A stretch of 64,000 bases of DNA from Microbacterium schleiferi (GCF_020781975.1 NZ_JAJGNI010000005.1:124001-188000), one strand, 5' to 3'. Shown: positions 16,997 through 26,038, counted from the stretch's first letter. Numbers and translations: made by a program. Notes: generated from the letters alone by a model not told the origin.

Positions 16997-18043
16997 TCAC
17001 ACGGCTTGAGCGAAGCTCAGGCCTTCGCGCGCGATGTCGTCGGCGAGGTGCGACAGGTTGTCGGGGATCTGTCGTCCCTTCGACAGCATCGACTGTGCCC
17101 ACAGCCGCCCGGCGCGGTACGACGAACGGACGAGGGGCCCCGCCAGCACGCCGAGGAATCCGATCCGCTCGGCCTCCTCTTTGAAGGCGACGAACTCGTC
17201 GGGTTTGACCCAGCGCGCGACAGGCAGGTGACGCGGTGAGGGCCGCAGGTACTGCGTGATGGTGATGATGTCGGTGCCGGCTTCGTGGAGGTCGCGCAGA
17301 GCCTGAACCACTTCCTCGGGCTCCTCGCCCATTCCGAGGATGAGGTTGGACTTGGTGATCAACCCTGCCTGCCGAGCCTGGGTGAGAACGTCGAGCGAGC
17401 GCTCGTAACGGAACGCGGGGCGGATGCGCTTGAAGATCCTCGGGACGGTCTCGACGTTGTGGGCGAAGACCTCCGGGCGCGCCGCGAACACGTCATCAAG
17501 AAGGGCAGGCTCGCCGTTGAAGTCGGTAGCGAGCAACTCGACACCGGTGCCGGGATTCACGGCGTGAATCTGCCGCACCGTTTCTGCGTTCAACCATGCG
17601 CCCCCGTCGGGCAGGTCGTCGCGGGCGACGCACGTGACGGTGGCGTACCTCAGCTGCATCCGCTGGACACTCTCGGCGACCCGCCGCGGCTCGTCGGTGT
17701 CGTAGGCGGCGGGCTTTCCCGTGTCGATTTGGCAGAAGTCGCAGCGTCGGGTGCACTGAGATCCGCCGATGAGGAAGGTTGCCTCGCGGTCTTCCCAGCA
17801 CTCGTAGATGTTGGGGCATCCGGCCTCTTGGCACACCGTGTGAAGACCCTCATCTTTCACCAGGTGCTGCAGCTGGGTGTACTCCGGCCCCATCTTGGCT
17901 TTCGTGCGGATCCACTCTGGCTTGCGCTCGATGGGAGTCTGCGCATTGCGGACTTCGAGCCGCAGGAGTTTTCTGCCCTCGGGGGCAGTCTGCGCTCCGG
18001 TGGCGGAAGCGCCGCCTGTCGATCCTGTCCCGCATGCACTCAT
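16997..18043 (-). CDS. lipA: Lipoyl synthase LipA
   Basis: Radical-SAM enzyme inserting two sulfurs into octanoyl groups on lipoyl domains. The auxiliary 4Fe-4S cluster motif C-x4-C-x5-C ([12 protein letters not shown]) lies near residue 70, followed by the radical SAM motif CTRRCDFC. The C-terminal RSSYRAG segment supplies the conserved Arg-Ser-Ser-Tyr. The 348 residues include a 35-residue Gly/Thr/Ala N-terminal extension. The ATG at 18043 overlaps the lipB stop (ATGA), so translation is coupled; the much longer open frame upstream lies over lipB and is not used. Confidence 0.97.
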   Translation of the reverse strand: MSACGTGSTGGASATGAQTAPEGRKLLRLEVRNAQTPIERKPEWIRTKAKMGPEYTQLQHLVKDEGLHTVCQEAGCPNIYECWEDREATFLIGGSQCTRRCDFCQIDTGKPAAYDTDEPRRVAESVQRMQLRYATVTCVARDDLPDGGAWLNAETVRQIHAVNPGTGVELLATDFNGEPALLDDVFAARPEVFAHNVETVPRIFKRIRPAFRYERSLDVLTQARQAGLITKSNLILGMGEEPEEVVQALRDLHEAGTDIITITQYLRPSPRHLPVARWVKPDEFVAFKEEAERIGFLGVLAGPLVRSSYRAGRLWAQSMLSKGRQIPDNLSHLADDIAREGLSFAQAV

Positions 18044-18678
18044 GCTGTGACCTCCGCGTACTCTCGCTCGAACTGTTCGACGACGGTGGCCAGGATGTCT
18101 GCTGGTGCGACGGGCGCGCCGACCACCTCGCTGACCGTCGTGACGCCGGCATCCGTGATCCCGCAGGGGATGATCCCGCGGAAACCGGCGAGCGTGTTGT
18201 CGCAGTTGACAGCGAAACCGTGCATCGTCACACCCTTTTCCACGCGCACCCCGATGGCCGCCACCTTGTCTTCGGACAGGGGGCGGCGAACCCAGACGCC
18301 GCTGCGACCCTCGACCTGGTACCCCTCGACGCCGTGCTGCGAGAGGGCGGAGATGAGCAGCCGCTCGAGGCGACGGACGTGGGCCACGACATCGATCGGA
18401 TCGGGAAGCCGCACGATCGGATAACCGACGAGCTGCCCGGGACCGTGCCACGTGATCTTCCCGCCGCGATCGACGTCGATCACCGGTGTCCCGTCGGCGG
18501 GACGCTCGTGCGGCTCCGTCCGCTTGCCAGCCGTATAGACCGCGTCGTGTTCGAGCAGGACGAGCGTGTCGGGGCGGGAACCTGCGACGACCTCGCGGTG
18601 GATGCGGCGCTGCATCTCCCAGGCGTCGAGATAGGGAACTGTCGCGGGAGACAGGCCCGCCACCACCACATCGAGCAC
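18040..18678 (-). CDS. lipB: Octanoyltransferase LipB
   Basis: Moves octanoate from acyl-ACP to lipoyl domains, the step before LipA. Conserved blocks: [30 protein letters not shown] (with the catalytic Lys in [10 protein letters not shown]), [16 protein letters not shown], and the active-site Cys in IIPCGI. At 212 residues it has the normal length. GTG 18678 was chosen because GGAGG lies just upstream and the family N-terminus begins here; the frame extends to 18774 without similarity. Upstream operon partner of lipA. Confidence 0.95.
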   Translation of the reverse strand: MLDVVVAGLSPATVPYLDAWEMQRRIHREVVAGSRPDTLVLLEHDAVYTAGKRTEPHERPADGTPVIDVDRGGKITWHGPGQLVGYPIVRLPDPIDVVAHVRRLERLLISALSQHGVEGYQVEGRSGVWVRRPLSEDKVAAIGVRVEKGVTMHGFAVNCDNTLAGFRGIIPCGITDAGVTTVSEVVGAPVAPADILATVVEQFEREYAEVTA

Positions 18679-18709
18679 GCAAGCCTCCGCAGTTTCTGGA
18701 CTGCGTCCA

Positions 18710-18715
18710 ACAATA
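18710..18715 (-). promoter_or_regulatory. Possible -10 box of lipB-lipA (TATTGT)
   Basis: TATTGT on the minus strand is 31 bases before the lipB GTG, leaving a short leader that carries GGAGG. It lies in the 75-bp gap shared with the divergent TetR gene. Confidence 0.4.
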
Positions 18716-18741
18716 CGCTGAATCCTGGAAACGCCGACGTG

Positions 18742-18747
18742 TACCCT
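18742..18747 (+). promoter_or_regulatory. Predicted -10 box of the TetR gene (TACCCT)
   Basis: TACCCT is followed by six bases and the ATG at 18754. Because the regulator is divergent from lipB across only 75 bp, control of both promoters by the TetR protein is possible. Confidence 0.45.
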
Positions 18748-18753
18748 TCCTCC

Positions 18754-19314
18754 ATGTCCGGAGGCAGGCCACATGCGGTATCGCGGGATTCAATCGCTGA
18801 AGCGGCATGCGAGCTCTTCCTCGAACAGGGCTACGAGCGCACGACTGTCGCGCATATCGCTCGCCGTGTCGGAGTGAGCAGGTCGAGCTTCTTCAACTAC
18901 TTCGAGTCGAAGTCCGAAGTGTTCTGGTCGGGCCTGGATGAGCGGATCGAGTTTCTCGACGGATTCCTCGCTGCGGCGTGCCCGTCTTCGCGGCCGGCAG
19001 AGGTCGTGGCGGATGCTGTGCGTGAGGCCTTCTCGCGGTTCACCCCCGATGCGCTGGCGCTTGCGCTCGTGAACTCTGAAGCGATGGGAGTCGTTCCCGA
19101 GTTGACCCAGGAGATGGCGACGCGGCAGTGGCGTATCGCTGCGTCCATCAGCCCCTACCTGCGTCGAACGGGAGAGGAAGCGCTCGCCGCCGAAGTGCAC
19201 GCCGCAGCCTACGCGGGGGCTGTCGTCGCTGCGCTGCGGGCCTGGGCGCTGGCTGGTGCGGGGCGCGAGAGCCTTGACGATCTGCTTCGTCGCGCCCTGG
19301 GAGTGCTTCGCTGA
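18754..19314 (+). CDS. TetR-family transcriptional regulator
   Basis: A 186-residue repressor-type protein. The HTH domain (about residues 9-55) matches the family closely: [40 protein letters not shown]. The C-terminal ligand-binding part is helical and gives no ligand hint. The start is the ATG at 18754; a longer open frame back to 17779 runs antisense to lipB/lipA and is a shadow. Its position opposite lipBA suggests, but does not show, that lipoate or fatty-acid metabolism is its target. Confidence 0.92.
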   Translation: MSGGRPHAVSRDSIAEAACELFLEQGYERTTVAHIARRVGVSRSSFFNYFESKSEVFWSGLDERIEFLDGFLAAACPSSRPAEVVADAVREAFSRFTPDALALALVNSEAMGVVPELTQEMATRQWRIAASISPYLRRTGEEALAAEVHAAAYAGAVVAALRAWALAGAGRESLDDLLRRALGVLR

Positions 19315-19334
19315 TCCCCGGGGGCACGCTCACG

Positions 19335-19340
19335 TAGAAT
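19335..19340 (+). promoter_or_regulatory. Predicted -10 box of ffh (TAGAAT)
   Basis: TAGAAT ends nine bases before the ATG. The identical hexamer with the same spacing is used before the gene at 44195. Confidence 0.5.
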
Positions 19341-19349
19341 CGGACGATC

Positions 19350-20918
19350 ATGGCAACCTTCGGCACGCTATCGGATCGCCTTACCGAAACCTTCCGCAAC
19401 CTCCGCACCAAGGGCAAGCTCACGCCCGCGGACGTCGATGGGACCGTCCGCGAAATCCGGCGCGCACTTCTGGATGCCGACGTCGCGCTCCCTGTCGTCA
19501 AGGAGTTCACCGCGAAGGTGCGAGAGCGCGCGCTCGGCGACGAGGTCAACCGTGCCCTCAACCCGGCCCAGCAGGTCGTCCAGATCGTCAACGAGGAGCT
19601 GATCGGCATCCTCGGCGGGCAGCAGCGGCGACTGCAATTCGCCAAAACGGCTCCGACTGTCATCATGCTGGCGGGCCTGCAGGGGTCGGGAAAGACGACC
19701 TTCGCGGGCAAGCTCGCGAAGATGCTCGAGAAGGACGGTCATACACCGCTTCTTGTGGCCTGTGACCTGCAGCGCCCCAATGCCGTGAACCAGCTCCAGG
19801 TCGTCGCCGAGCGGGCCGGAGCCGCGATCTACGCGCCCGAGCCCGGCAACGGCGTCGGAAACCCCGTGAAAGTCGCCAAGGATGGCGTCGAGTACGCGAA
19901 GCAGAAGCAGCACGACATCGTCATCATCGACACCGCAGGTCGGCTGGGTGTGGATGCCGAGCTGATGAAGCAGGCTGCCGACATCCGGAAGGCGACTGAC
20001 CCCGACGAGGTGCTGTTCGTCATCGACGCGATGATCGGCCAGGACGCCGTCAACACCGCGAAGGCTTTCCAGGAGGGCGTCGACTTCACGGGAGTTGTCC
20101 TCTCCAAACTCGATGGCGACGCACGCGGTGGCGCCGCCCTGTCTGTGGCATCGGTCACCGGTCGCCCCATCATTTTCGCGTCCACGGGCGAAGGGCTGGA
20201 CGACGTCGAGCCTTTCCACCCCGACCGGATGGCGAGCCGGATCCTCGATCTCGGTGACATCCTCACCCTCATCGAACAGGCGCAGAGCGCCTTCGATGAG
20301 GCCGAAGCGGCCAAGATGGCCGAGAAGCTCGCGACTGAGCAGTTCACGCTCGAGGACTTCCTCGAGCAGATGCAGCAGCTCAAGAAGATGGGCTCGATGA
20401 AGAAGATGCTCGGGATGCTTCCGGGCATGGGCCAGATGAAGCAGCAGCTCGACGACTTCGACGAGCGCGAGATCGACCGCACCGAGGCCATCATCCGGTC
20501 GATGACGCCCGGCGAGCGGCGCAACCCGAAGATCCTCAACGGATCGCGGCGCCTGCGTATCGCGCGCGGTGCGGGGATGACGGTCACCGATGTCAATCAG
20601 CTCGTGCAGCGGTTCGATCAGGCGGCCAAGATGATGAAGACCGTCGCGCGCGGCGGTGTTCCCAACATCCCCGGCATGGGTCCGGTTCCCGGCGGCGGTC
20701 GGCCCGGTGCGTCAGCCAAGCGCGGCAAGCAGTCCAAGGCGCAGAAAGCACGCCAGGGTTCCCGATCGGGCAACCCCGCGAAGCGCGCTGCCGAAAACGC
20801 CGGTCTCGCGACGCAGAACGCGACACCCACCGGTTCGGGCTTCGGCCTGGGCGGCGGGCAGCAAGCTCCGACCGAGGCCGACCTTGCTGAACTCCAGAAA
20901 ATGCTCGGAAAGAACTGA
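19350..20918 (+). CDS. ffh: Signal recognition particle protein Ffh
   Basis: GTPase subunit of SRP, binding signal sequences and 4.5S RNA. N domain (1-95), G domain with G1 GLQGSGKTT (109-117), DTAGRLGVD, and SKLDGDARGG. The Met-rich M domain (about 325-440) includes the KKMLGMLPGMGQMKQQ finger loop and the RNA-binding SRRLRIARGAGM. The 522 residues include an unusually long Lys/Gly/Ala/Gln tail after residue 440 ending LAELQKMLGKN. 4.5S RNA (ffs) was not found in the window. Confidence 0.97.
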   Translation: MATFGTLSDRLTETFRNLRTKGKLTPADVDGTVREIRRALLDADVALPVVKEFTAKVRERALGDEVNRALNPAQQVVQIVNEELIGILGGQQRRLQFAKTAPTVIMLAGLQGSGKTTFAGKLAKMLEKDGHTPLLVACDLQRPNAVNQLQVVAERAGAAIYAPEPGNGVGNPVKVAKDGVEYAKQKQHDIVIIDTAGRLGVDAELMKQAADIRKATDPDEVLFVIDAMIGQDAVNTAKAFQEGVDFTGVVLSKLDGDARGGAALSVASVTGRPIIFASTGEGLDDVEPFHPDRMASRILDLGDILTLIEQAQSAFDEAEAAKMAEKLATEQFTLEDFLEQMQQLKKMGSMKKMLGMLPGMGQMKQQLDDFDEREIDRTEAIIRSMTPGERRNPKILNGSRRLRIARGAGMTVTDVNQLVQRFDQAAKMMKTVARGGVPNIPGMGPVPGGGRPGASAKRGKQSKAQKARQGSRSGNPAKRAAENAGLATQNATPTGSGFGLGGGQQAPTEADLAELQKMLGKN

Positions 20919-20974
20919 CGCCCGCGCGCTGACATTGCGCAGCTGCACTCTCGCCGCGGGACCGGGGCGTTCGC

Positions 20975-20980
20975 TACAAT
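20975..20980 (+). promoter_or_regulatory. Predicted -10 box for the membrane protein-GT2 operon (TACAAT)
   Basis: TACAAT is 39 bases before the ATG at 21020. The leader contains GCGGAACCGAGA close to the start, a weak ribosome binding site. Confidence 0.45.
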
Positions 20981-21019
20981 CCGCACGTCATCTGTCTTCC
21001 CCGGCGAGCGGAACCGAGA

Positions 21020-22204
21020 ATGTCCGTGCTCAGCGGTCAGCACCTGTTCGACCGTGATGTGCCGCGCTTTCTCGAGAGCCCCGCGGGCGTGCTCCCGCCC
21101 TACCCTCGGCGCACATGGCTGCGCTGGGCGATGCGGGGAGTGCTCGCTCTCCCGCTGATCGTCGTCGTCGTGCGCTACGCGCTGCTGGCTCCCGAACCGT
21201 GGCACGACACGGCCAATCAGGCGCTGCTGTCGCGCGTTCGCGACGGAGCAGGAGCCTCGGATTTCAGCCAGCTCTTGACGACGTTCTCGCCGCCGCTGGG
21301 CGCGCTGCCGGCCCTGGTCCTCCCGTCGGAGTTACTCCTCGCGCTCGGCGGAGCGCTGCTGGGAGGTTTCTTCCTCCAGGGTCTTGACCAGGCGATGTTC
21401 CGCCGCGGGCTGCATGGCATCATCCGTCTCGTCGTCCTGGTCTCGCTGCTGATCTCGCCGGTGTTCGTTCTGCTCGCGGCAACCGACATCACAATGTTCG
21501 GCGCCGTCGTCCTTTTCGGCTTCGGACTCATCGACATCGTGCGTTTTGAGAATCTCGCCAACACCCAGGCGGGATTTCGTGCAGGGCTGTTGCTCGGGGC
21601 AGCGGCGATGACCGACGTACGGGCCATCCCACTCGTTCTCACCGTGGCGATCGTGGGTACTCTTCTCATCCACTCCCGCCCACAGGCCCGGGCGGCGAAC
21701 GCGGTGATCGTGGCCTTTCCCACCGTCGCGGTCACTGTCGCGCTCGCCCTCGCCGGCGTGATCATCGGCTCGGGACCGCTCACTTTTCTCCGCACCGATG
21801 CGACAAGTGCCGCCCGCGCGATCGAGGCGCTGGTCTCGGATCCGCTCAGCGAGCCGCTCATGCTGTATCTCGCGCCCGTGCTTGTTGTGGCGATAACCGC
21901 GGGAGTGTTCGGATTCGCGCGCTCGGGCGTCATGATGCTCTTGATCGCGGTGGGTGCTCTGGCGGGTGTGCTGGTGGGTTCCCCGCTGATTGCCGCTGCA
22001 GCGCTCGCCTATCTGCTGGTGCACATCTCGGTCGCCATCCTTCCGACCGAATCGCCAGCCCAGCATGCGGCGATCGTCGTGATGTGTTCCGTTCTCGTCG
22101 GCATCGTCGGGTGGGTGGTCGCCTCGCGACTTCCCGAAGCCCAGGAGTGGTCGGTCGTCTTCACCGGTTTCGGTTCGGTTCCGTCTGGCGGGGGCGACGG
22201 ATGA
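21020..22204 (+). CDS. Polytopic membrane protein of unknown function, coupled to a GT2
   Basis: Not recognised. The 394 residues contain about ten hydrophobic segments spread from residue 37 to the C-terminus. The first extracytoplasmic loop is the longest (PEPWHDTANQALLSR ... LLTTFSPP) and contains an acidic residue after a His (WHD), reminiscent of GT-C membrane glycosyltransferases, though this is not strong enough for assignment. The C-terminal tail is short and Gly-rich (GGGDG). Its stop overlaps the ATG of the GT2 gene (ATGA), so the two proteins are probably made in fixed ratio and may form one export or synthase complex. Confidence 0.8.
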   Translation: MSVLSGQHLFDRDVPRFLESPAGVLPPYPRRTWLRWAMRGVLALPLIVVVVRYALLAPEPWHDTANQALLSRVRDGAGASDFSQLLTTFSPPLGALPALVLPSELLLALGGALLGGFFLQGLDQAMFRRGLHGIIRLVVLVSLLISPVFVLLAATDITMFGAVVLFGFGLIDIVRFENLANTQAGFRAGLLLGAAAMTDVRAIPLVLTVAIVGTLLIHSRPQARAANAVIVAFPTVAVTVALALAGVIIGSGPLTFLRTDATSAARAIEALVSDPLSEPLMLYLAPVLVVAITAGVFGFARSGVMMLLIAVGALAGVLVGSPLIAAAALAYLLVHISVAILPTESPAQHAAIVVMCSVLVGIVGWVVASRLPEAQEWSVVFTGFGSVPSGGGDG

Positions 22205-23973
22205 CGGACATCGATGTGAGCCTCCTGGATGTCGGCTTTCGCGCGGTGTACGCCCGTGAAGGGTGGATTCCGCTCGCGGCCGGTGAGGACGGCACGATCC
22301 TGGTCGGGGCGTCTCGCGAGTTGAACCCCGCGCAGGGGGAAGCGATCGCAGACGATCTCGGCGCACCGATCGAGGTGGTTCCGGTGAGCCAGCAGTTCAT
22401 CGTCGATGCCGTGATCGAGGTGTTCGCGGCAGAGTTCGCTGCCGAGGCGGCAGATGGTCTCGCAAATGCCAATCCGGTGCGCTCGGCACGCACCGTGCTC
22501 TCCCGGGGCCAGGTCATCGGGTTCGCGATCGCGGCGAGCGTCGCCGTGCTCGGTGCACTCTTGCTGACCGGCGCGACACTCGTCGTCATCCTCGCCGCCA
22601 TCAATCTCTTCTTCCTGGCCAGCGTGCTGTTCAAGTTCGTCGTGGCCTTCCGGGGATCCCGCTACGACCTCGTGAACAAGGTGTCGCAGTTCGAACTGGC
22701 GATGCTCGACGAAGACGAGCTGCCGTTCTACACCGTGCTGGTGCCGGTCTTTCGCGAAGAGAAGGTCGTCGCGCAGCTCATGACCAATCTCGGTCGCCTG
22801 GACTATCCGCGCGACCGCCTCGAGGTGCTGATCCTCGTCGAGGAGGGCGACGACGCAACCCGTGCGGCGATCGCTCGGTCAGTAGTCCCGGAGCACTTCA
22901 TCGTCGTTCCGGTTCCGGCCGGGGTGCCGCAGACCAAGCCCCGCGCGTGCAACGTCGGCCTCGAGCTGGCACGGGGGGACTTCCTCGTGATCTTCGATGC
23001 CGAGGATGCGCCCGAGCCCGACCAGCTGAAGAAGGCGGTCATCGTGTTCTCGCGAACCGATGAATCGACAGCCGTCGTGCAGGCCTCGCTCAACTACTTC
23101 AACGCGCGGGAGAACGCCCTCACGCGTCTGTTCACGCTCGAGTACGGGGCGTGGTTCGACTACATGCTCATGGGTCTCGAGGACTCCGACCTTCCGATCC
23201 CGCTCGGTGGAACGTCCAATCACTTCCGGATGACGGCGCTTCGACGCCTCGGGGGATGGGACCCGTACAACGTCACCGAGGATGCCGACCTCGGCATCCG
23301 CGCCAGCGCACTGGGCTATCGGGTCGGTGTCGTCGATGCCACGACGATGGAGGAGGCGACCTCGCGGGTCCCGCAGTTCATCAAACAGCGCAGCCGATGG
23401 ATCAAGGGATACATGCAAACCGCTCTGGTGCACTCGAGGCAGCCCATCGCGCTGATCCGTCGGATCGGCCTGCGGCGCTTCGCAGCGTTCGCTCTGCTGA
23501 TCGCAGGCACGCCGTTCACGTTCCTCAGCGTCATCCCGTTCGCGATCCTGCTCGTGCTCGCCCTCGCGCTGCCGTTCTATGTCGTTCCCGTTGAGGTTCC
23601 GCCGATCGTGATCGTGTTGAGCGCCTTGAACTTCTTGCTCGGCTACTCCCTGCTGATCTACATGAACATGATGGGCCCGTATAAACGGGGATTGTTCGGG
23701 CTCGTGCCCTGGGCCCTCTTGAAACCGGTGTTCTGGGTTCTGCACTCCATCGCGGCGTACAAGGCGCTGTGGCAGCTGATCACCAGGCCGCACTACTGGG
23801 AGAAGACCGAACACGGAACCTCCCGGTTCGCTGCGCCGCACGCCGACACCGCGGAGCATCCCGATCCCGCGCTGCCTGAGGAACCAGCCTCCGATGATCC
23901 GGAGGCGGGCCTCAGCCCCGAGGAGCGGGACGCGCGCAGCGCCGGGGAGCGTCAACGCCGGATGTCGTGGTGA
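22201..23973 (+). CDS. Processive GT2 glycosyltransferase with N-terminal GspE-N/MshEN-like domain
   Basis: A 590-residue membrane polysaccharide synthase-like enzyme. Residues about 8-80 (GWIPLA ... ILVGASRELNPAQGEAI ... VVPVSQQFIVDAVIEVF) look like the T2SSE_N/MshEN fold. Two TM segments (about 100-150) precede the GT2 domain with VPVFREE, the DAED metal site (D266, D269), EDADLG (360-365) and the processivity motif QRSRW (396-400). Three to four TM segments follow, then an acidic cytosolic tail. The arrangement recalls NfrB-type synthases, in which an MshEN domain binds c-di-GMP, but the MshEN RLG residues are not obvious here. The product is unknown, most likely an exopolysaccharide or cell-wall glycan. 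Confidence 0.85.
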   Translation: MTDIDVSLLDVGFRAVYAREGWIPLAAGEDGTILVGASRELNPAQGEAIADDLGAPIEVVPVSQQFIVDAVIEVFAAEFAAEAADGLANANPVRSARTVLSRGQVIGFAIAASVAVLGALLLTGATLVVILAAINLFFLASVLFKFVVAFRGSRYDLVNKVSQFELAMLDEDELPFYTVLVPVFREEKVVAQLMTNLGRLDYPRDRLEVLILVEEGDDATRAAIARSVVPEHFIVVPVPAGVPQTKPRACNVGLELARGDFLVIFDAEDAPEPDQLKKAVIVFSRTDESTAVVQASLNYFNARENALTRLFTLEYGAWFDYMLMGLEDSDLPIPLGGTSNHFRMTALRRLGGWDPYNVTEDADLGIRASALGYRVGVVDATTMEEATSRVPQFIKQRSRWIKGYMQTALVHSRQPIALIRRIGLRRFAAFALLIAGTPFTFLSVIPFAILLVLALALPFYVVPVEVPPIVIVLSALNFLLGYSLLIYMNMMGPYKRGLFGLVPWALLKPVFWVLHSIAAYKALWQLITRPHYWEKTEHGTSRFAAPHADTAEHPDPALPEEPASDDPEAGLSPEERDARSAGERQRRMSW

Positions 23974-23982
23974 ATCTCCCCG

Positions 23983-25143
23983 CTAGCGCAGAGCGTTCAG
24001 GTGATCGCGTAGCGTCGGCCCGTCGCGGAACTCGGTGACGAGGTGACGCACGACTGCTCGCAGGTCTCCGCCGTTCTCGTCCGCCACCCTCAGTTGCCGT
24101 TCGTAGCTGGCACCGGTGGCGAGGATCTTCTCGACGCCGGCGAATTCCTTGGCGCATTTGAGCTGGACAGAGATCTCGGCGAGGTCATCCAGAACGTCGC
24201 GGAGGTGCTGACGAACTGGCGCGAGTGTTCCGTCCCGGTCGACGATGATCTCGGCATCCAGTCCGTACCTGGCCGCCCGCCACTTGTTCTCGCGGAGGAA
24301 CCAGGGTTGGATGCCGGTCAGTTCTTCCCCGGCGTCGAGTCGCCGTGAGAAGTGCTCCACCAGCACCTGGATGAGCGCCGCGACCGCTGCAAGCTCGGGC
24401 AGCGTCGACATCCCGTCGCACGCGCGCACCTCGATCGTGCCCCAGCGTGGTGCGGGCCGGATGTCCCAGCGCACCTCGGTCGCATCCTCCATGACGCCCG
24501 TGCGCACCATGTCGTCGAGGTAGGCCTCGAACGCTGCCCAGTCATCGAGCAGCCAGGGCAGTCCCGCGGTGGGCAGTTGCTGGAAGACGAGCGCCCGGTT
24601 CGACGCGTAGCCGGTGCGGTCGCCAGCCCAGAAAGGACTCGACGCCGACAGCGCCTGAAGGTGGGGGAGATACGTCGATAGGGCGCGGATGAGCGGCATG
24701 ACCTTGTTGACGTCCTCGACACCCACATGGATGTGGATGCCCCAGATCATCATGTTCCGGCCCCACCACTGGGTTCGCTCGATGAGTGCCTGGTACCGAG
24801 TCTTGTCGGTGACCTCCTGGTCGTACCACTGCGCGAAGGGGTGCGATCCGGCGCACATCAGGTCGAGGTCCCGCGGCTCGGTCGCGGTCCGGAGTGCACG
24901 GATGCCGTCCACCATGTCTTCGGCGGCGGCGGCCACTGTCGCGCCGATTCCGCTGGTCACCTCGACCGTGTTCGTGAGCAGCTCGCTCGTGAGCGAAAAG
25001 CGTTCGAGCTCGATTGCTGGCGCGAGCTCGTCGAGGATCTCGGGAGCGCGACCGGCAAGGTCACCCGTGCCGCGGTCGGCGAGCATGATCTCCCACTCGA
25101 GACCGACGGAGGAGCGAGCGGATGTCGCAAAGCCGAGCGTCAT
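23983..25143 (-). CDS. Glutamate-cysteine ligase, GCS2/YbdK family
   Basis: A 386-residue carboxylate-amine ligase. Family blocks: SVGLEWEIMLAD (GxExE-type metal site), ELLTNTVEVTSG, the His-rich MIWGIHIHVGVED, SASSPFWAGDRTGYASNR and PAPRWGTIEVRACD. GCS2 proteins have weak gamma-glutamyl-cysteine synthase or other gamma-glutamyl ligase activity; actinobacteria normally use mycothiol, so the true substrate is open. ATG start; GAAACT six bases before it resembles the leaderless -10 pattern. Convergent with the GT2 gene (9-bp gap). Confidence 0.9.
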   Translation of the reverse strand: MTLGFATSARSSVGLEWEIMLADRGTGDLAGRAPEILDELAPAIELERFSLTSELLTNTVEVTSGIGATVAAAAEDMVDGIRALRTATEPRDLDLMCAGSHPFAQWYDQEVTDKTRYQALIERTQWWGRNMMIWGIHIHVGVEDVNKVMPLIRALSTYLPHLQALSASSPFWAGDRTGYASNRALVFQQLPTAGLPWLLDDWAAFEAYLDDMVRTGVMEDATEVRWDIRPAPRWGTIEVRACDGMSTLPELAAVAALIQVLVEHFSRRLDAGEELTGIQPWFLRENKWRAARYGLDAEIIVDRDGTLAPVRQHLRDVLDDLAEISVQLKCAKEFAGVEKILATGASYERQLRVADENGGDLRAVVRHLVTEFRDGPTLRDHLNALR

Positions 25144-25170
25144 GGCGTCAGTTTCGCATGCGTCGTGTCA

Positions 25171-25192
25171 CCGGGCGCCCATTGCGGCCCGG
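25171..25192 (-). terminator. Weak hairpin after the SMR pair
   Basis: CCGGGC and GCCCGG form a 6-bp GC stem with a 10-base loop in the gap between the second SMR gene and the GCS2 ligase. There is no T-tract, so termination would be inefficient or Rho-assisted. Confidence 0.3.
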
Positions 25193-25203
25193 GGCATCGA
25201 CGA

Positions 25204-25524
25204 TCAGGAAGCGCCGATCTCGATGAGCAGGACGCCTCCGGCGATCGCCACGACCCCCAAGCCCATCAGCCAGGTGAACGGCTCATCGAACAGAATCTTC
25301 GCCAACACCGCCGTCAACGCGACACCGGTAGCCGACCAGATTCCGTAGGCCACGCCGACAGGCATCCCCTCGGCAAGACACAGGAACAGCAGTGTGAAGG
25401 CGATGACGTATGACGCGATGACCGGCGCGATCCAGACGGTGCGCCGAAAGCCCTCCGATGCCCGGAGGGACATCGTGCCGGTGACTTCGAAGACGATGGC
25501 GCCCACGAGGTACACCCACATCAC
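25204..25524 (-). CDS. Small multidrug resistance (SMR) transporter subunit B
   Basis: A 106-residue, four-TM protein of the SMR family. The essential TM1 glutamate is in [10 protein letters not shown], and the TM3 signature [16 protein letters not shown] is present. The start is GTG 25524 or ATG 25521; both overlap the stop of the preceding SMR gene, so the subunits are translationally coupled. Two different adjacent SMR genes usually form a heteromeric proton-coupled exporter of cationic compounds. Substrate not predictable. Confidence 0.92.
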   Translation of the reverse strand: MMWVYLVGAIVFEVTGTMSLRASEGFRRTVWIAPVIASYVIAFTLLFLCLAEGMPVGVAYGIWSATGVALTAVLAKILFDEPFTWLMGLGVVAIAGGVLLIEIGAS

Positions 25525-25889
25525 TGTGCGTCCTCCGGATCACTCGCCGCCCGTCGCGGTACCGTGCGTGCAGCCCCGGCTCCGAACTCCACGAGAAACA
25601 CCCCGGCGACGACCACGACGATGCCGAGGCTCATGAGCCACGTCAATGGATCACCGAACAGCACCGATGCGAGCACTGCCGTCAGCGCGACTCCGGAGGC
25701 CGCCCACACTCCGTATGTCAGGCCGATGGGCGCACCGGCCCGCAGCAGGAGCGTGAGGCAGGCAAAAGCTCCCACGTAACCGATCCCGACGCCGACGAAC
25801 CAGATAGCCGAGTCAACCGAAAGGCGAAGCGAGAGAGTGCCGCCCACCTCCAGCACGATCGCACCGATCAGATAGAGCCACTTCGTCAC
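25521..25889 (-). CDS. Small multidrug resistance (SMR) transporter subunit A
   Basis: A 122-residue partner of the downstream SMR protein. TM1 has [16 protein letters not shown] with the conserved Glu, TM3 has [21 protein letters not shown] charged 17-residue tail ([15 protein letters not shown]) extends beyond TM4, unlike subunit B, and may fix membrane orientation. GTG 25889 follows GGAGG by six bases; the open frame reaching 25934 adds an Arg/Cys-rich N-terminus that does not belong to the family. Confidence 0.92.
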   Translation of the reverse strand: MTKWLYLIGAIVLEVGGTLSLRLSVDSAIWFVGVGIGYVGAFACLTLLLRAGAPIGLTYGVWAASGVALTAVLASVLFGDPLTWLMSLGIVVVVAGVFLVEFGAGAARTVPRRAASDPEDAQ

Positions 25890-26003
25890 GCTGCACCTCC
25901 GCCTGGGGCAGTCTCTTGTCGTGTCACGGCTCACACGCTACCGGCGACGTGTGTCGACATCGGACGCCAATCGGCGCGGTTCTCGGCATCCGGTCGGATC
26001 TGG

Positions 26004-26009
26004 CAGAAT
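26004..26009 (+). promoter_or_regulatory. Predicted -10 box of the rpsP operon (CAGAAT)
   Basis: CAGAAT in the context TGGCAGAATAG, nearly identical to the rplS promoter (TGGCAGAATAG at 31118). A conventional -35 is not clear. Confidence 0.5.
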
Positions 26010-26038
26010 AGAGGGTCGGACCGCGCTCGACCCTCTAT
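26008..26038 (+). promoter_or_regulatory. Perfect 11-bp inverted repeat at the rpsP transcription start
   Basis: ATAGAGGGTCG (26008-26018) and CGACCCTCTAT (26028-26038) are exact reverse complements with a 9-base spacer. The left arm overlaps the last two bases of the -10 box. As DNA it could be an operator; as RNA it would form a hairpin at the very 5' end of the rpsP-khpA-rimM-trmD message if transcription starts within or before the left arm. Confidence 0.65.

Noticed and set aside
16994..17012. Terminator between DUF2004 and lipA
   Set aside because: CGCTCA/TGAGCG is only six pairs, overlaps the lipA coding end and has no T-tract.
25890..26003. Guanidine riboswitch for the SMR genes
   Set aside because: The region upstream of the first SMR gene shows no ACGR/CCC-type hairpin pair and is too short for the larger class.
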